Below, piece by piece: positions 39,501 to 51,600 of a stretch of 64,000 nt of DNA (within the stretch, counting starts at the first letter, position 1; the number at the start of each line of letters is the position of its first letter). Location: the NCBI GenBank assembly GCA_914767715.1, contig OU612068.1, positions 31,930,001 to 31,994,000 on the forward strand. Reading direction: 5' to 3'. A program made the position numbers and the translations under genes. The notes under the pieces were generated by a model. It was given only the letters and a program-made list of their open reading frames with translations. It had not been told where the DNA came from and searched no databases. This DNA is from Membranipora membranacea. Taxonomy: Eukaryota; Bryozoa; Gymnolaemata; Cheilostomatida; Membraniporidae.

Positions 39501-42500
39501 TTTATTTAACTTGTATGGAAAAATCCAAATAATACAATTAACAATACAATTTCATAACCATCACTCAATCACTTACACTTCGACTTGTCACCAATAGAAT
39601 TAAGCAGCTCTCCATTTCTTCTATATAAATTTATAGCAGTAGATCCCGACACCACAATATGACCCTCAGTATTAATAGCCACGCCTCCAGCAGACTGACA
39701 TTTAAACGACCGGATGAGTTGTCCCTGTACTGTGTACATTTTAATACGGCAGCCTGGCTTGTCTACTGTCACTACGTTTCCTTCTCTAGTTAGACACATT
39801 CCTGTTATAAATGGTGAGGTGACAGTTAGAAATATTTATCAGTGTTCACAATTATGCTAAGAGCCTCAATGAAGGCATGATTTATTATCTTCGAGTGATT
39901 TCATGATTATTGTTGACATCCTATAATTCATGATTTCATGATACCTGAAGATCTCACATGACTGTGTCACACGAAAATTTCCCCATGAGTATAGCTTCCA
40001 TGCTGCTTGCGCCATGGTGCCTGTATTATAGATAAGCCCCAATCTGAACTACATTGGCAGCTGTTATCTGAATGAGGTTATTTGTAATGATGTCTCCTAC
40101 CTGAAGTCTGATCTATGGAGAAGCTAGTTTTCTTCTTCCCATTGTTGTATATTATAAGCCGATTACGGTTTGCTTTGATGCTACCGACAGCGACACACAG
40201 ATCTCCAGTAGTGATGTTGAGAGCCATGCCGGTGAGCCAGTCCTGATGTATGTTCATATCCACTGATATCTGGCTAAGCATCACAGGTCGAGCTATCTTA
40301 CGAGTAGTGACCAGCTTGCCACATGCTGCCGCTAATGTTTCTAAGTAGTAGAAATTAACTGACATTGTATTCCATTGTGGTACTTGCCGAACAAGAAAAG
40401 CGTTGCAGCTCATACTGAAGGTGGGCGGAAACAATAGCTTGACTCACCTCTACCTATGCTGCTGGTGTTTTGTATAATAGAAAAAAAAAGGAATTGTCTT
40501 TACTTGGATTAGTATTAGTATAGGCTTAGCCTCACCATGTACATTAGCAGGTAGATGTAGATGAGCTTGTGTAGTCTGTACGCTCTCAGATATCTTAGTA
40601 GATTGTAGCTGTCTCAGCCTATCCACACATGTCTCTCTAAGTAATAGTATCTCCTCATCACTACCATGAGATAGAAGCTGATTTCCGAACTGATAGGCCA
40701 CCACATAGGAATACTGTGTGTGAAGGTGAAAAAAAGGGTTCACTCACATATCGCTTGAACAAACTTGTCAATGTTCTTTTTATATGTGTATTGTTTATCC
40801 TATCTCCACAATTGGTTGAACGATAAATTGCTGGATAAGCTCAAGGATATGAAAATAAAATAATCACACACAAAAAAAGGATTATTGTTCAAAAACTTAG
40901 CCAAAAGCACAGTGCTCTAAATCAGATGCCTTTTCAATATTGAACTTAAGATATTTCACTCACTCCATAGATGATCCAAAAAATTTGAATTGATGACACC
41001 TGTTCAGGCCCAATTTAGAATATACAATTATTTCTTACCAGAATAAATCTGGAGTCAGTCTCTAGTTTACTGAGTGTGCGCTCAGTCACCGCTGAGATTT
41101 TATCTATATCCTGTAGGATTGTCCTCTCTCTGTTATCTATAGCTTGTCTCAGTGACTCACAGTGATCCTGGACCTCCTCTCTTATCTTATCCATCCTTAT
41201 CCTGCTCTCAGATAAAGCCTTCAAAAGTCATGTGATTTGTACTCAAATCAAGAACTTGTTATGAATTTGTCACTGGTAGCGTAGCAATACTCATTATTGC
41301 TGTTAAAATTAAAACAGAAACAGTTGTGTGTGATGAAGGTTCCTATTGCCGATACTTACTAGAGCAGAGCTGTTGATAGCTTTGTTGATACTAGGAAAGC
41401 AGTTCTCGAGATGAGGCAGGGATAATTGTATTGTTTGGCGGGTTTTGCCTGCTGCCTTGTCCACCCGGTCTATAGAGTGGTCTGTGTGATCTGTTGTACA
41501 CATACACTCAGCACAGAGCAGCTGAGCACACGTCTCATCATAGTATATCTTAGGGTCATGTCTGCATTCATCGATAGCTTCATCTAAAAAAAAAATTTAA
41601 TCTGCACACATTCAATACACTAGTCAATGCTGTATGCTGAACAAAGAGAAGTCATTAAACATGTACATGTTTATGTTGTGGTAGACAAACACCCAATAAC
41701 CATCTCAGAGAAAATTGTTGACTCACAGTTGTCAGCACTTAATATATAGTGGGACAACTCTCTTAATGTAACAACGTAACTATTTAAACAAAAAGTCTTT
41801 TGAAAGCAGTTGTTTCTGTATCAGGAACCGTGCAATCGGGGAGTGAACTGCCTGCGATTCTCAGGGAATGAGATAGTCAAGAGAGGATGTGTATCCAATC
41901 AGCTGCTAAAAATTCAGTTCAGTACTCTGGCATGAATAGTCAAGATTTGCTCACCTTTACCTGCTTGATATGAGGCAGCACTATGAGACAGCAGGTCAGG
42001 AGTTCTAACATCAGATGTAGGCGTGGCTGTTGGTGCAGGTGATTGTCCTCTCTCACCACTCTCCTCAATCATTCGCCTTATCCCTGACATCTGTTATAAG
42101 TATATCAATATCAATCTACCTTTCATTATATATATAATGTATTATATGTATATTACACATAATGAATAACAATAGTTATTATAATCAGTCCAAGTCGAAG
42201 ATAAAAGTGTATATAAATACTACAATACTGGTTACAATGTAAGGTCACCTCGATGATTGTATGGTTACGGGTTAGCCGAGTTTTCTTGTGTATCGAGTTA
42301 CAGCCATCGCACAAATAGTCCTTACAGTTGATACATCTGAAAGCTGCCAGGCTATGAGCTCCTTCATACGAGCAGCAGTCACATGGCAAACCCTGCTCAA
42401 GGTCTGCTATTATCTGTCGTCCTAATCTCTCCACCAACAAGTTCCTCGGCAGTGCATCTAGGGATATGTAAGCAGATAATCATGTCATACATTCGCACAA

Positions 42501-44712
42501 CAACCTTATTGTATGAAACTTACAGAGGACAACTTTAAAATTTGATCACACATAACGGCAAAAAACTGGAAACCTCTAGTCTTGTAATGGTTTCAAGAGA
42601 AAGTTCATTTTTAGTAATTGGCTCACCTATTCCTTCATTCATTACCCGAGTATTAGTATGACAGACAGTACATTCTATAACAGCTCTCAGAGGGTTGATC
42701 TGTCTGATTCTCTGTCTCAAACACTCCTCACAGAATGTATGCAGGCATCTCAGTATCCTCGCTCTCACTAATCCTCGATAACACATCTTACATGAGAGGA
42801 AGTCCTCGCTCACCACCTCACTGAACGCTGACATTGGCTGAGCTAGTGAGGCAGCTGATGGCCCTACAGGTGCTGGGCTCATAGCTGCTCGTGATAATGC
42901 GTTAGAGGCAGAGGCTGGCCTGGGTGTTGAGCTTACCTCCCTCTCACCAGGCCGGGTTATGGCACTGGTAGGCCGCCCTTCCCTACTTTCTCGACTGGCT
43001 CTCCTTACCGCCAGAAGTGATGTCACTGTCAATGCTGTTGACTTCATACTCTCTGTCTCTATCTGTGTCTGTTTCTGAAGCTCGAGACGGCAAACTTTAT
43101 TCACTGCCTCAGTCCTGAATTTCTAACTTTATATTATATTGTGTTATTGATTACCATAAAATACATTCTTCTTAATCCTAGCTAATTTTCTCAGTATCTC
43201 GTGCAGGTTAATCCCATACTGTGTTCAGCACCTATTGGCTCTTTGACGGATTGTGTTGTATGATTACGTAGATAAAGTTGTGTCGTCAGTGATAGGATGT
43301 TTTTTATCGATAGAATTCTAAAAGAGAAGTGGTACATAGCCAGAGTTTTTTCTAGGCAAAAATGGTCTAATAATTTCTTATTGACACCAGTAGTAGATTT
43401 TGTTGCCATAACTCATGTATTCTTATTTCAGACGTAATATTCCTGAAGACATGGTACCAGGTGGAGATCCCACAGTTCTACAACCCAGTGACTAACATGT
43501 TACTGAAGACTGACGACCGAGCCGAGTGGCAGGGTATGAAAACTCTCGGTATGCTCAGAAAGGAGAAGGGAGTCAAAGCACCATTCAGTAAAGACTCTCA
43601 GTATCAGAAGGTTAACATTATATTCTGACATTTCCACTCTTGGCCAACAATTTTCTAGTAAACTAAAGATCTCATTTCACCAAGTGGTTTCTGTGTGACC
43701 AATCTGTGTGATCAATGGTTCGTTGAAATTGAATCAACTTAATTAGAGGCTCTATTTTTCATAGATCATCAGAACATAAAGCCGTCTAGCAATTGATCAT
43801 TTTCCTACGATATTCTGGTTTCTGTTATTAACCAACTTTTCTTGCGTTTAGGAGGCAGTGAGGAAGCAGCACAACCTGAAGCCTCTGGTTATACCTCGTA
43901 AGCTACAGAAGGATTTACCATTCGACTTCAAGCCTAAGAAGAGAACTGAGAAGTTTATAGATCCAGTACTGAGTAAGAGAGTGGCTATAGTACGTGATTC
44001 TCATGAGAAGAAGCGAGATCAGCTACTTAATCAGATGAGGATGATTCACACCGCTCAGGATATCAAGAATAGAGAGGATAAACAGAAACGACACAACGAC
44101 TTTGTGTAAGTACAAGACAGAAATATATTTTGGATTTTTTTGAGACACAGGGGTGGCCTTGGCCAGGAGAAGGCATTGGAATAGCGCGTAACTCATGGTT
44201 TGTAGCTGAAAACCTGTGTGTTGAGCAGTGGTTTTCGCATTTCTGCATGTTGTTTCTACAAAATGATTATTATTTATTGTTGAACCAAAATCATCTTTTA
44301 TGTTGTTATTGGAGTTCTGACAGGGGAGTTTAAATTTAGTAGTATAGTGAAATCTAAATCTAGGCCTGTAGGTTTACCTTGCATTATATAAATTTGGGAC
44401 AAATCTGTGCTCCAGGAGCTATTGTTTTTTTGATGTAGAAAAAATTGACGTGCCATCAATTCTCATAATTCTTGAGTTCTAGGAAACTAGTCAATCATAT
44501 TTGTATTCTATATGTTGATGCACACAAAGCTATCATTAGCTCACTGAGACGATAATTATGCCCCTTATTTCTATAACAGTAAGAAGAGAAAGGTAGAGGA
44601 TGCAGAAAGGGAGCAGAGACAGAAGAAGGTGAAGAAGGAAATATTTACAAAACTCGGTAAAGTCAAGGAGAGCCAGGGCAAGAAGATGAGCTATTACGAA
44701 CCTCAAAAATAG
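30575..44712 (+). CDS. BMS1: Ribosome biogenesis GTPase BMS1, 20 exons, complete
   Basis: Exons: 30575-30759, 30926-31116, 31270-31681, 31905-32026, 32202-32401, 32709-32854, 33030-33195, 33469-33625, 33931-34032, 34246-34394, 34533-34614, 34870-35058, 35369-35553, 35848-36036, 36806-36986, 37882-38063, 38455-38602, 43432-43610, 43852-44105 and 44580-44712. They sum to 1184 codons including TAG, and every phase agrees; human BMS1 is about 1280 aa. A Lys-rich N-terminus (nucleolar-type) is followed by the P-loop GPPKVGKST at residues 92-100 and the hallmark [18 protein letters not shown]. Residues of about 370-530 are strongly acidic (Asp/Glu runs). The conserved C-terminal half has [54 protein letters not shown] and [20 protein letters not shown], and the end is basic. 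Family role: nucleolar GTPase that brings Rcl1 to pre-40S particles. An AATAAA lies at 44898-44903. It is divergent from sortilin (1.5 kb between starts) and convergent with HADH. Confidence 0.97.
32527..32620 (+). repeat. 30-bp tandem repeat, three units plus a partial
   Basis: Three nearly identical 30-bp units (core TGTAACTTTAGTGTTTTGCC) starting at 32527, 32557 and 32587. They are in the BMS1 intron between 32401 and 32709. Confidence 0.9.
35267..35281 (+). other. Possible 15-nt microexon of BMS1
   Basis: A strong acceptor (T-run then CCTCAG) ends at 35266 and a strong donor (GTAAGT) starts at 35282, leaving 15 nt between them. Inclusion keeps the frame (phase 1 in, phase 1 out) and changes the join from D-G-N to D-E-F-S-L-I-R-N. 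It falls in the variable acidic linker after [10 protein letters not shown], where length changes should be tolerated. Skipping it also gives an open frame, so it may be a cassette. No transcript data are available here. Confidence 0.45.
37032..37538 (-). mobile_element. Fold-back transposon, copy 3 (507 bp), inverted relative to copies 1 and 2
   Basis: Same terminal sequences, but the central region is the reverse complement of that in copies 1 and 2. No clear target duplication. It begins 46 bp after the donor of BMS1 exon 36806-36986. Confidence 0.85.
37823..37891 (+). repeat. Duplicated 3' splice-site region before BMS1 exon 37882
   Basis: About 28 bp containing TTGATAGGTCCCTCCAC occur at 37823-37850 and again at 37864-37891, 41 bp apart. 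The second copy holds the acceptor that keeps the BMS1 frame; the first holds an identical TTGATAG acceptor that would add 41 nt and shift the frame. Confidence 0.7.
38388..38393 (-). promoter_or_regulatory. Candidate poly(A) signal for the nested TRIM-NHL gene
   Basis: AATAAA on the minus strand, the first one I see downstream of the stop at 38725. If used, the 3' UTR would run antisense across BMS1 exon 17 (38455-38602). The hexamer is common in AT-rich DNA, so confidence is low. Confidence 0.3.
38725..43104 (-). CDS. TRIM-NHL protein (RING, two B-boxes, coiled coil, NHL repeats), nested antisense in BMS1
   Basis: Exons (minus strand): 42628-43104 (end within one base), 42249-42457, 41961-42090, 41360-41583, 41039-41218, 40536-40713, 40101-40340, 39577-39801, 39136-39312 and 38725-38912. 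All phases close to about 742 codons from the first open codon at 43104 (a GTG). The likely start is the ATG at 43047 (about 723 aa) or an upstream exon. A RING finger (CKMC, then [13 protein letters not shown]) follows a Ser/Ala/Pro-rich N-terminus. B-box 1 has [20 protein letters not shown] and [11 protein letters not shown]-box 2 has [20 protein letters not shown] and [10 protein letters not shown] coiled-coil exon (41039-41218) precedes four NHL-type exons with repeated hydrophobic-GD/DxxxxRI units ([25 protein letters not shown]). I see no filamin domain, unlike TRIM2/3/71. Probable E3 ubiquitin ligase with protein- or RNA-binding propeller, by family inference. The gene lies wholly between BMS1 exons 17 and 18. 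Confidence 0.9.
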
Positions 44713-44897
44713 AGCATTCACAATGAGGAGAAATCATGTCAGACAGACCAGTTTTGTAACTTTTCAACATATTTTGCTCATCACTCATCATTATAGGATT
44801 ATAATTTTATGTGTTCGGGAACACAACTCCTTGGATCTAGCTAGATGAACATAATGAAGCTAATAATAATTATGATAAAACTTGAATTTGTTTACAA

Positions 44898-44903
44898 AAT
44901 AAA
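44898..44903 (+). promoter_or_regulatory. Candidate BMS1 poly(A) signal
   Basis: AATAAA about 190 nt past the BMS1 stop codon. The HADH signal on the other strand is at 44972-44977, so the two convergent transcripts would end within tens of bases of each other. Confidence 0.5.
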
Positions 44904-44971
44904 CTCAAATAAGTCGAATTTAAACATGGATAATTCATTAAAAAGAGATGTTTTCCCTGTTCCTTGATACA

Positions 44972-44977
44972 TTTATT
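44972..44977 (-). promoter_or_regulatory. Candidate HADH poly(A) signal
   Basis: AATAAA on the minus strand about 110 nt downstream of the HADH stop at 45086. It faces the BMS1 signal on the opposite strand. Confidence 0.5.
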
Positions 44978-45085
44978 TAAAGGGCGTTAGTGATTATAAA
45001 AAAAGATGTCTCATGATACCTTGTCTTTGGCAAATACAACAGAGGGTTTTACAGTTTCTCAAAATCATGTCGTTATGTGCCGTTT

Positions 45086-48000
45086 TTACTTAGTGTAGTC
45101 ATAGAATCCCTTGCCTACTTTCCTGCCGAGGTTTCCCTCCTTGACCAGCTTGTTGAGAAGGTCACTCTGCTCAAAGAGCTGTTCATCTGGGTATTTCGCG
45201 CTCCAACCATCCATGATGAACTTGCATGTATCCAAACCCACGTAGTCTGAGAGTTCGAATGGTCCCATTGGATATCCAGCTCCAAGCTTCATAGCAGTAT
45301 CAATATCACGTGCAGATGCATCCCCACGCTCCAACATACGAATACCTTCCATCAGATAGGGAACCAGCAGACGATTTACTATAAATCCTGGTGTGTCCTA
45401 AAAATATCAAACATATCACACTGAGGATAGTTGTTTATTAGCAATGATCTAATATTCACTTAGGCAGGCTGTAGGGGTCATGAACTTTATCATTGAATAT
45501 AGAAATAGCAAAAGAAACTTCTTTCCCAGTACAATGATTAATTATAAGCAAACAATGGTTAGAGACATACCTGCTGGTACAACCCAGGTGTGGAACATCG
45601 GAAAATATAATTTAAACATTATTGTTTCCACTGACTGAGACAGCCTACAACTATGTACAATGAATAAGATGATGTGCAAGATATTGTGTGGCATTGGTTG
45701 TTTCCCTCACTTACTTTACAGTTGACTGTAGTTTTACCAACAGTTGCTCCAAACTCCAATAATGAATTGAATGTCTCATCTGATGTCTCTGGGATTCTTA
45801 TCACCTGAAAAACAAACAAGGAATATTCACTCATATACATGTAGCACTCATATACACGTATCACTCATATACATGTAGCACTCATATACATGTAGCACTT
45901 CTTTTTTATATAAATTTTGTTGAAGTTGAAGTGGATTCTGTATCCTACTCTTACATCATTGGACATTTTATTTATCAGAGCTAATCACATTCATGAACAT
46001 TTAAAAACAGTTTCAAAAGTATGTCATCGTTTATGTTTTTAGTTTCCTTATGATAATAATTTTGTCCATTTTCTGTCCATATTATCGATCTTCATAAACG
46101 ATGAGAATAATTTCACAGAGTATGCTATATCCTTGCTCTGTGATAATTTCATCAAATCAGTGAAATTTTCATTGAAAATAAATCTGAGTAGGTCTGTCTT
46201 TACTGCTGTCAAGTTCGTAGTTGCCAATATACATCAACATAATAATATTACAAATATTTATGGCTTCCAGTATCAGTTGGACACAATAATGTTTTATAAT
46301 CTGACATCATAAGTGAAGCAAATTTCTTCTCATCAATCAGAAGATCATAAAGTTGAGAACTAGTAATGGCTTTCATAACAAAGTCACAAAGTAGAACTAC
46401 TCATATGTATGCCACACATACACAAGAGTAAACACTAGTTTAGGATCAACTAGCTGCAAGTGGGATTACTGACATTGCATTATCAAACAATGAGACTCCG
46501 AAATATGACGTTGATCCTTCAAACTAAGTAAACACATGTGGTTTCAGATTAGACTCAAACAACAACTGAGTTAGCATCTTAAACAGAGTGATAAGAATTT
46601 ACCTCCAATAATTTCATCATAGGCACTGGGTTGAAGAAATGCAGACCACCGAATCGGTCGAGTCGTTCAGTGGACACTGCGATGTCATGTATGGGGAGGG
46701 ATGAGGTATTACTTGTGAATATAGTCTCCCTGTAAGAGAAACACATAAAAATATCACTATGCGCAGAGTAGATATAGCATGAAATCTATGCGATAGTCAG
46801 CTAAGTATGCTCATAATCACACTCAAAATTTCAATTTTTACCACTTGCAGTATCATTTTGTAACTATTTTGTTATGAAACATGTGAAACCAGATTGCCTG
46901 CATGAGCAGTGATATAATGTGACATAACAGATATCCTTTATGATCCTCACCCATCAGAATCATGTTGTCCAAGCAACCTCATATTGACGGAGTTATACAG
47001 AATTTCCCCAGGGTTCAGAGTCATAACATAGCTACATGATTAACTGCTCTCACAGCATACTTACTTGGGAGCTACTTTGTCAAGTGATGAGAAAAGCTTT
47101 TGTTTGACATCAAGGTTTTCTACAATGGCCTCAACTACCAGACCAGCAGTCTTCACTGACTCCTCAGCGCTGGTGCAGAAACTTATACGTCCCATGATAT
47201 CAGCTGTGAATTTACTTCCCTCCTGTTAAAATACAGCCATAGAACCATTACTAATTAACTAATATCTCAAACTGACAAATTGCTGAGTCAACTGAAGCCT
47301 TGTATTTCTCTCAACACTAACCAGTCTTGCTGATATACAATCTGTTCTGGTTTGCAGGTTTCATTTTTCAAGAAGACACAACCACACCAAACTAACAGTA
47401 ATATTTATTTTCATCATTAACAGTGCCCATAAAGGTACAAATGGTTATTGGTTGGGAATAGGAAAGGATTAAACTGGTTTGATTGTTATTGTTGTCCAGC
47501 TTCTGCGCCGTTTTAGACCAGAGATCACCAATAATGCTTTGCCTGGCCCTACCGCTTCAAACCCCATGGACAGCCCTGCCACTTTGCCATGGTTAATATT
47601 TCAAGTTTTGGGATGATGGCTAAACCCAGACAGTAAGGGTTAGCTTTACCTCAGGCTTATCAGCAAACTTCTTCTTAGCTACTCTCTCCAAGCTTTTCTG
47701 AATGTTAGTAGCTGATTTCTTTAAGATGTCTTCATTCATGTCAACCAGGTTCACCTTAATTCCGGCGGATGCAGACACCTGTAGAAGGAATTATTCTTTG
47801 TTACCTATTTTGTTCAACGTCAATCAATTTTGTCCATAAGTTTGAATACCTATCCATTTACTCCTATTGCACTACAAAGTTTGCAAACAAACGAGGGCAG
47901 ATGAGGTGAGCCATTCATGTCTTCATGGAATAGGAAATCAAACACATGAACTGTGGACAGTGAATACTTTTCAAAGCTCTCTAGTTGGATAAGCATGGAT

Positions 48001-48630
48001 TTGCATACATTCTTTTTGTATGGATAAAGATAAAATGCTTTTAGAACTTGACTAATTATGATTGATCAAATACTAAAACAAAGACTGATGTTTGGTTAGA
48101 AACCTTTTGGTTTTGGGGTTAAATCACTGCTGGCTTTTACTAGCTATAGTGTTCAATGTGTTGGATATACTTTGCTGTGAAATGCTCATACAATGAGGAT
48201 TGAGTTTGACTGAACAAAATTAGGATAGTACATAGAAAAATGAAGGAGTTGATTGCATAGAATTAGCCTGAATTTTGCCCAGGCCCCATGTTCAGGATGC
48301 TGAACAATGAGCAGGCTAGCAAGCCCCATGAGCTAATGCCAGTTAAATTGATAATTCTCTCCATAAAAAGGGACACTCTTGATATGAGTATGTGATGGGA
48401 AATACAATAAATAATTGATAAATGAATAACTAAGTGTTAGTCTTCATTATTTTGTAGTTATAGCAGGGATGAGAATGAATTCTCCCTCACCCCTGCCTGG
48501 TTATAGATAGTGTTACCTGTGCAATTCCAGCCCCCATCAGACCTCCACCTATCACAGAAACCTCTTCAATAGCCTTTTTGACCACTGTTGTACTCAAGCA
48601 TCTTCTGGTTATTGCCTGTGCGAAAGCCAT
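45086..48630 (-). CDS. HADH: Mitochondrial 3-hydroxyacyl-CoA dehydrogenase, complete, 6 exons
   Basis: Exons (minus strand): 48517-48630, 47650-47778, 47065-47222, 46603-46729, 45715-45804 and 45086-45397. The phases close to 309 aa plus stop, against 314 aa in human. The N-terminus [17 protein letters not shown] has the Arg/Ser/Thr and no-acid character of a mitochondrial presequence. The Rossmann motif GGGLMGAG is at residues 28-35. The catalytic pair is seen as His164 in [10 protein letters not shown] and Glu176 in KLLE, 12 residues apart as in the family. The C-terminal helical domain contains [31 protein letters not shown] and GKGFYDY. It catalyses NAD-dependent oxidation of L-3-hydroxyacyl-CoA in matrix beta-oxidation. 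A minus-strand AATAAA lies at 44972-44977, about 110 nt past the stop. I see no damage to key residues. Confidence 0.97.
45831..45898 (+). repeat. Short tandem repeat of about 17 bp, four units
   Basis: Units of the type CACTCATATACATGTAG, in the HADH intron between 45804 and 46603. Confidence 0.8.
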
Positions 48631-51600
48631 TGTTGTATGAAGCCTGTAAACTAAGTCAGTCACAAAAGTTGCTTGTCTGCAGAAATGAGTTTGAAGAGAA
48701 AGAGAAAAAGAAAAACCGGTGTGGGCGTGAACTTTGTACCGGAAGTATAGCCTACTTTTGTCTTCATGATACGGGTTTATCCTGTATTTACGGGTGCAGG
48801 TCTATGTTCCGTTCGGAGCTATGTTCCGTATGGGTCTATGTTCCACTGATTTTTGGGTCTTTAGTCCGCTGCTCCTGCCTATACTCAATGCCCATATTAT
48901 GTTTCGCCCCAACTGATACTGGTAACTCCAAAAAAAGGCAACTCCCTATAACAAAAAAAAGAGAATACAGGGAGAGTGGGAATCATAGCAAAACCCAACT
49001 GTTATCAATGAACCAATGAGTTAGTAATACACTTGAGCTCAACCATTTAAGTTAGGTTTGGCAATATGCCTTATCTTCTCATGGGATTTATCAACCTTGA
49101 CAAAAGTTAGCATCACGCCATTTTTAATAACCGATGGAATTTGCGTTACAAAAGTTTATGCTGTTCTGAATGGGCATTAAAAACAGGCGCTGGCAACAGG
49201 TGTTGTAAGACATGTGGCCTGTGCTGTATGGGACACGTCTTACAGCACTCAAGGCCTATACAGTTTTGTTGTGTTCCATACAGCACCTGCCACAGGTCTT
49301 ATAACACTCATTGCACCTCAGGAAGTTGTATGAGTGTTTAATGGAACTGAGTACTTAAAATGCATTTAGTACGCAACACTGCCTGCACCATCAAACTCTC
49401 TAATCTGATATTTTTTATAAGATTGGGGACACAGTTGAAACTAACAGTTGGACAGCATATTGAACGGCAAAGTTACTGTTGAAATACAGATCTGATAATT
49501 TCACGCTGGTTATAGTTATGCCGGCTGTTGCTGCCGAGTGGTGAAACCTTTTTAGAAAAATCCTGACAAACAAACGTTGCTCAAAATCCTCGCTCCTTTA
49601 GTCTTTCAATTTGGACAAATTCATTTCCAAATTGTCCATTCAGAATATGGTTCCATCATGCAAAAAGCAATATGACTTGCAATTTGACATGTTACAGGCG
49701 GAATAATCAGATAGCGATTTTAATGCTTTTTAATCAAACACCAGTTGACTCCTCTCTCTCCATGGATAGACAACTAGCTGATAATTATAATAATAAAAAT
49801 TCATTATTAAAAACACTTGTCAAAATTTTTGATTACTAGACATTGAACATTCAACATTATCAATATAAATCGTTTTCATTGATACTTATCACTGAGTTAA
49901 ATGAAAAATCTAGCTTAGAATTATTATGAATAGCTTGTCAACTTTAGTGACTTAAGCGGTAAAATGCCTCTTTTTGAAGGCGAAAAGATGGTACACAATT
50001 ATTATATTGTTAAGCAGTGAAACAGGAAAAGTTCCATCTAACATTTGATGTTTTTTAATGTGACTGCAATTATAATAGTATAATCAATGAGTTTTCAAAC
50101 ACTAAATCAACAGTTTGTGTCATCATAGTCTCTGAGAGAAAAGTTTCAGAGATAGGCACACTCTCTAATGTAGCTCAGCCACTCTAAAAATCACCTGCAA
50201 AAAATTGTCTCGCTTCTATTCCTAAGTACATAAAAATTGTCATGAGACTGTTTGGAAATAAGGTAACCGGTTCAAACATATTCTGAACTGGGTAAAAACT
50301 GATCCAATATAATTGAACAGTGAAAACATATTTAATCGATAAAATCAATCTACATAGGATGTTTTTATTTTACCTTCATTAAATAAGAGGTCCTTTTTCC
50401 CATGCTTTGAATTCAGAGTTTTGGCCCCTTATCAGTTAGGAGCGGAATTATTCAAGGACCATACATGTTCCTCTGTTATAGATTTGTATGTCATATATAT
50501 ATATACACATGATATATATACACATAGTATTTATATGAAACTTAACTCTACAACAATGAACTAATTGGGTTTCCCTAGATCATTTTTATGAATGAATGTG
50601 ATAGGTTACCAAAAGTTGAGATGTAGGAATTATGTTTATTAAGTTTTTGAGATATAAATTAAATATTGAGGAGGGGCACCTTGTTTATATCAGTCAACAT
50701 GGTAATGAATATGCGGACTGTTTTCAGATTTGCCATGTTATCACTGTTAACAATATACTGTTACCCCTACAGATGTGATGTCACAGCTATTGGGGGTAGT
50801 TACATGTTGAGTTGGTGAACTGAAAAATCTAGAACCTGACAAGACCAAACTCATGAGTACTAGTGCTGCGGATCTGTATTTTTTATATCATAACAGCATC
50901 ATCCCCGTTTACTGTTGGAATTGTCCAAACAGAGTGATCATGAATTTACGACAGGCGAGTTCTATGCTAAAAGTATGCATGTAATTGCAGTAATTATTGA
51001 CAGGGCACAATTAAACTAAGACAATCTGCTTGAAAGAGACAGCTGACAGCGCAACCTTGATGGTGAGCTTTCTGGTCAAGGAACCTGATATGAGCGCTCC
51101 TACATTTCTTTTCTTGTTTGAATATGAACTTGCTTGACATGAAGGAAACATTGTTGCTGCCGATTTTTGCTCTGATCTGTTTCATTTTATTGTTTAATTT
51201 TAAATATACGGAGGCGTGTATATTGAAAATTTTTGGAAGCAGAAACTCTATTTATGATGATCTCTGCAATCAATAGATTCAGCAACACTAGCTGAAAAAG
51301 TTGCCAAGTTGAAGTTGTATCATTTACCAATCGTCATTTGATTATAGAACCATGGTATAACTTATCATATCAATTTGAATCACAAGGTACTGGTGTGAGT
51401 GTATTTGTAGATTTCAAGATCAAAGAAACTAATAAAAATCAAACGCGATACTAGAACAACGCTAAAATTGCAAGAATCAAATCTACTCATTGGATCGAAC
51501 GAAACCATGAACAGGTCTTCAAGAAGCTCAAGCCGGAGTAGTGTATCTGGTTGCTCATTTTAATACATGAAGATTTTTTGCAAGGGTCATTTCAGGTAAA

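Noticed and set aside
43191-43409. Upstream first exon of the TRIM-NHL gene (begins MATKSTTG)
   Set aside because: It has an ATG but no clear donor leading to the acceptor near 43116. An upstream exon remains possible, but this one is not supported.
48588-49019. 143-codon plus-strand open frame
   Set aside because: It overlaps HADH exon 1 antisense, and the rest is repeat-like sequence with no domain.
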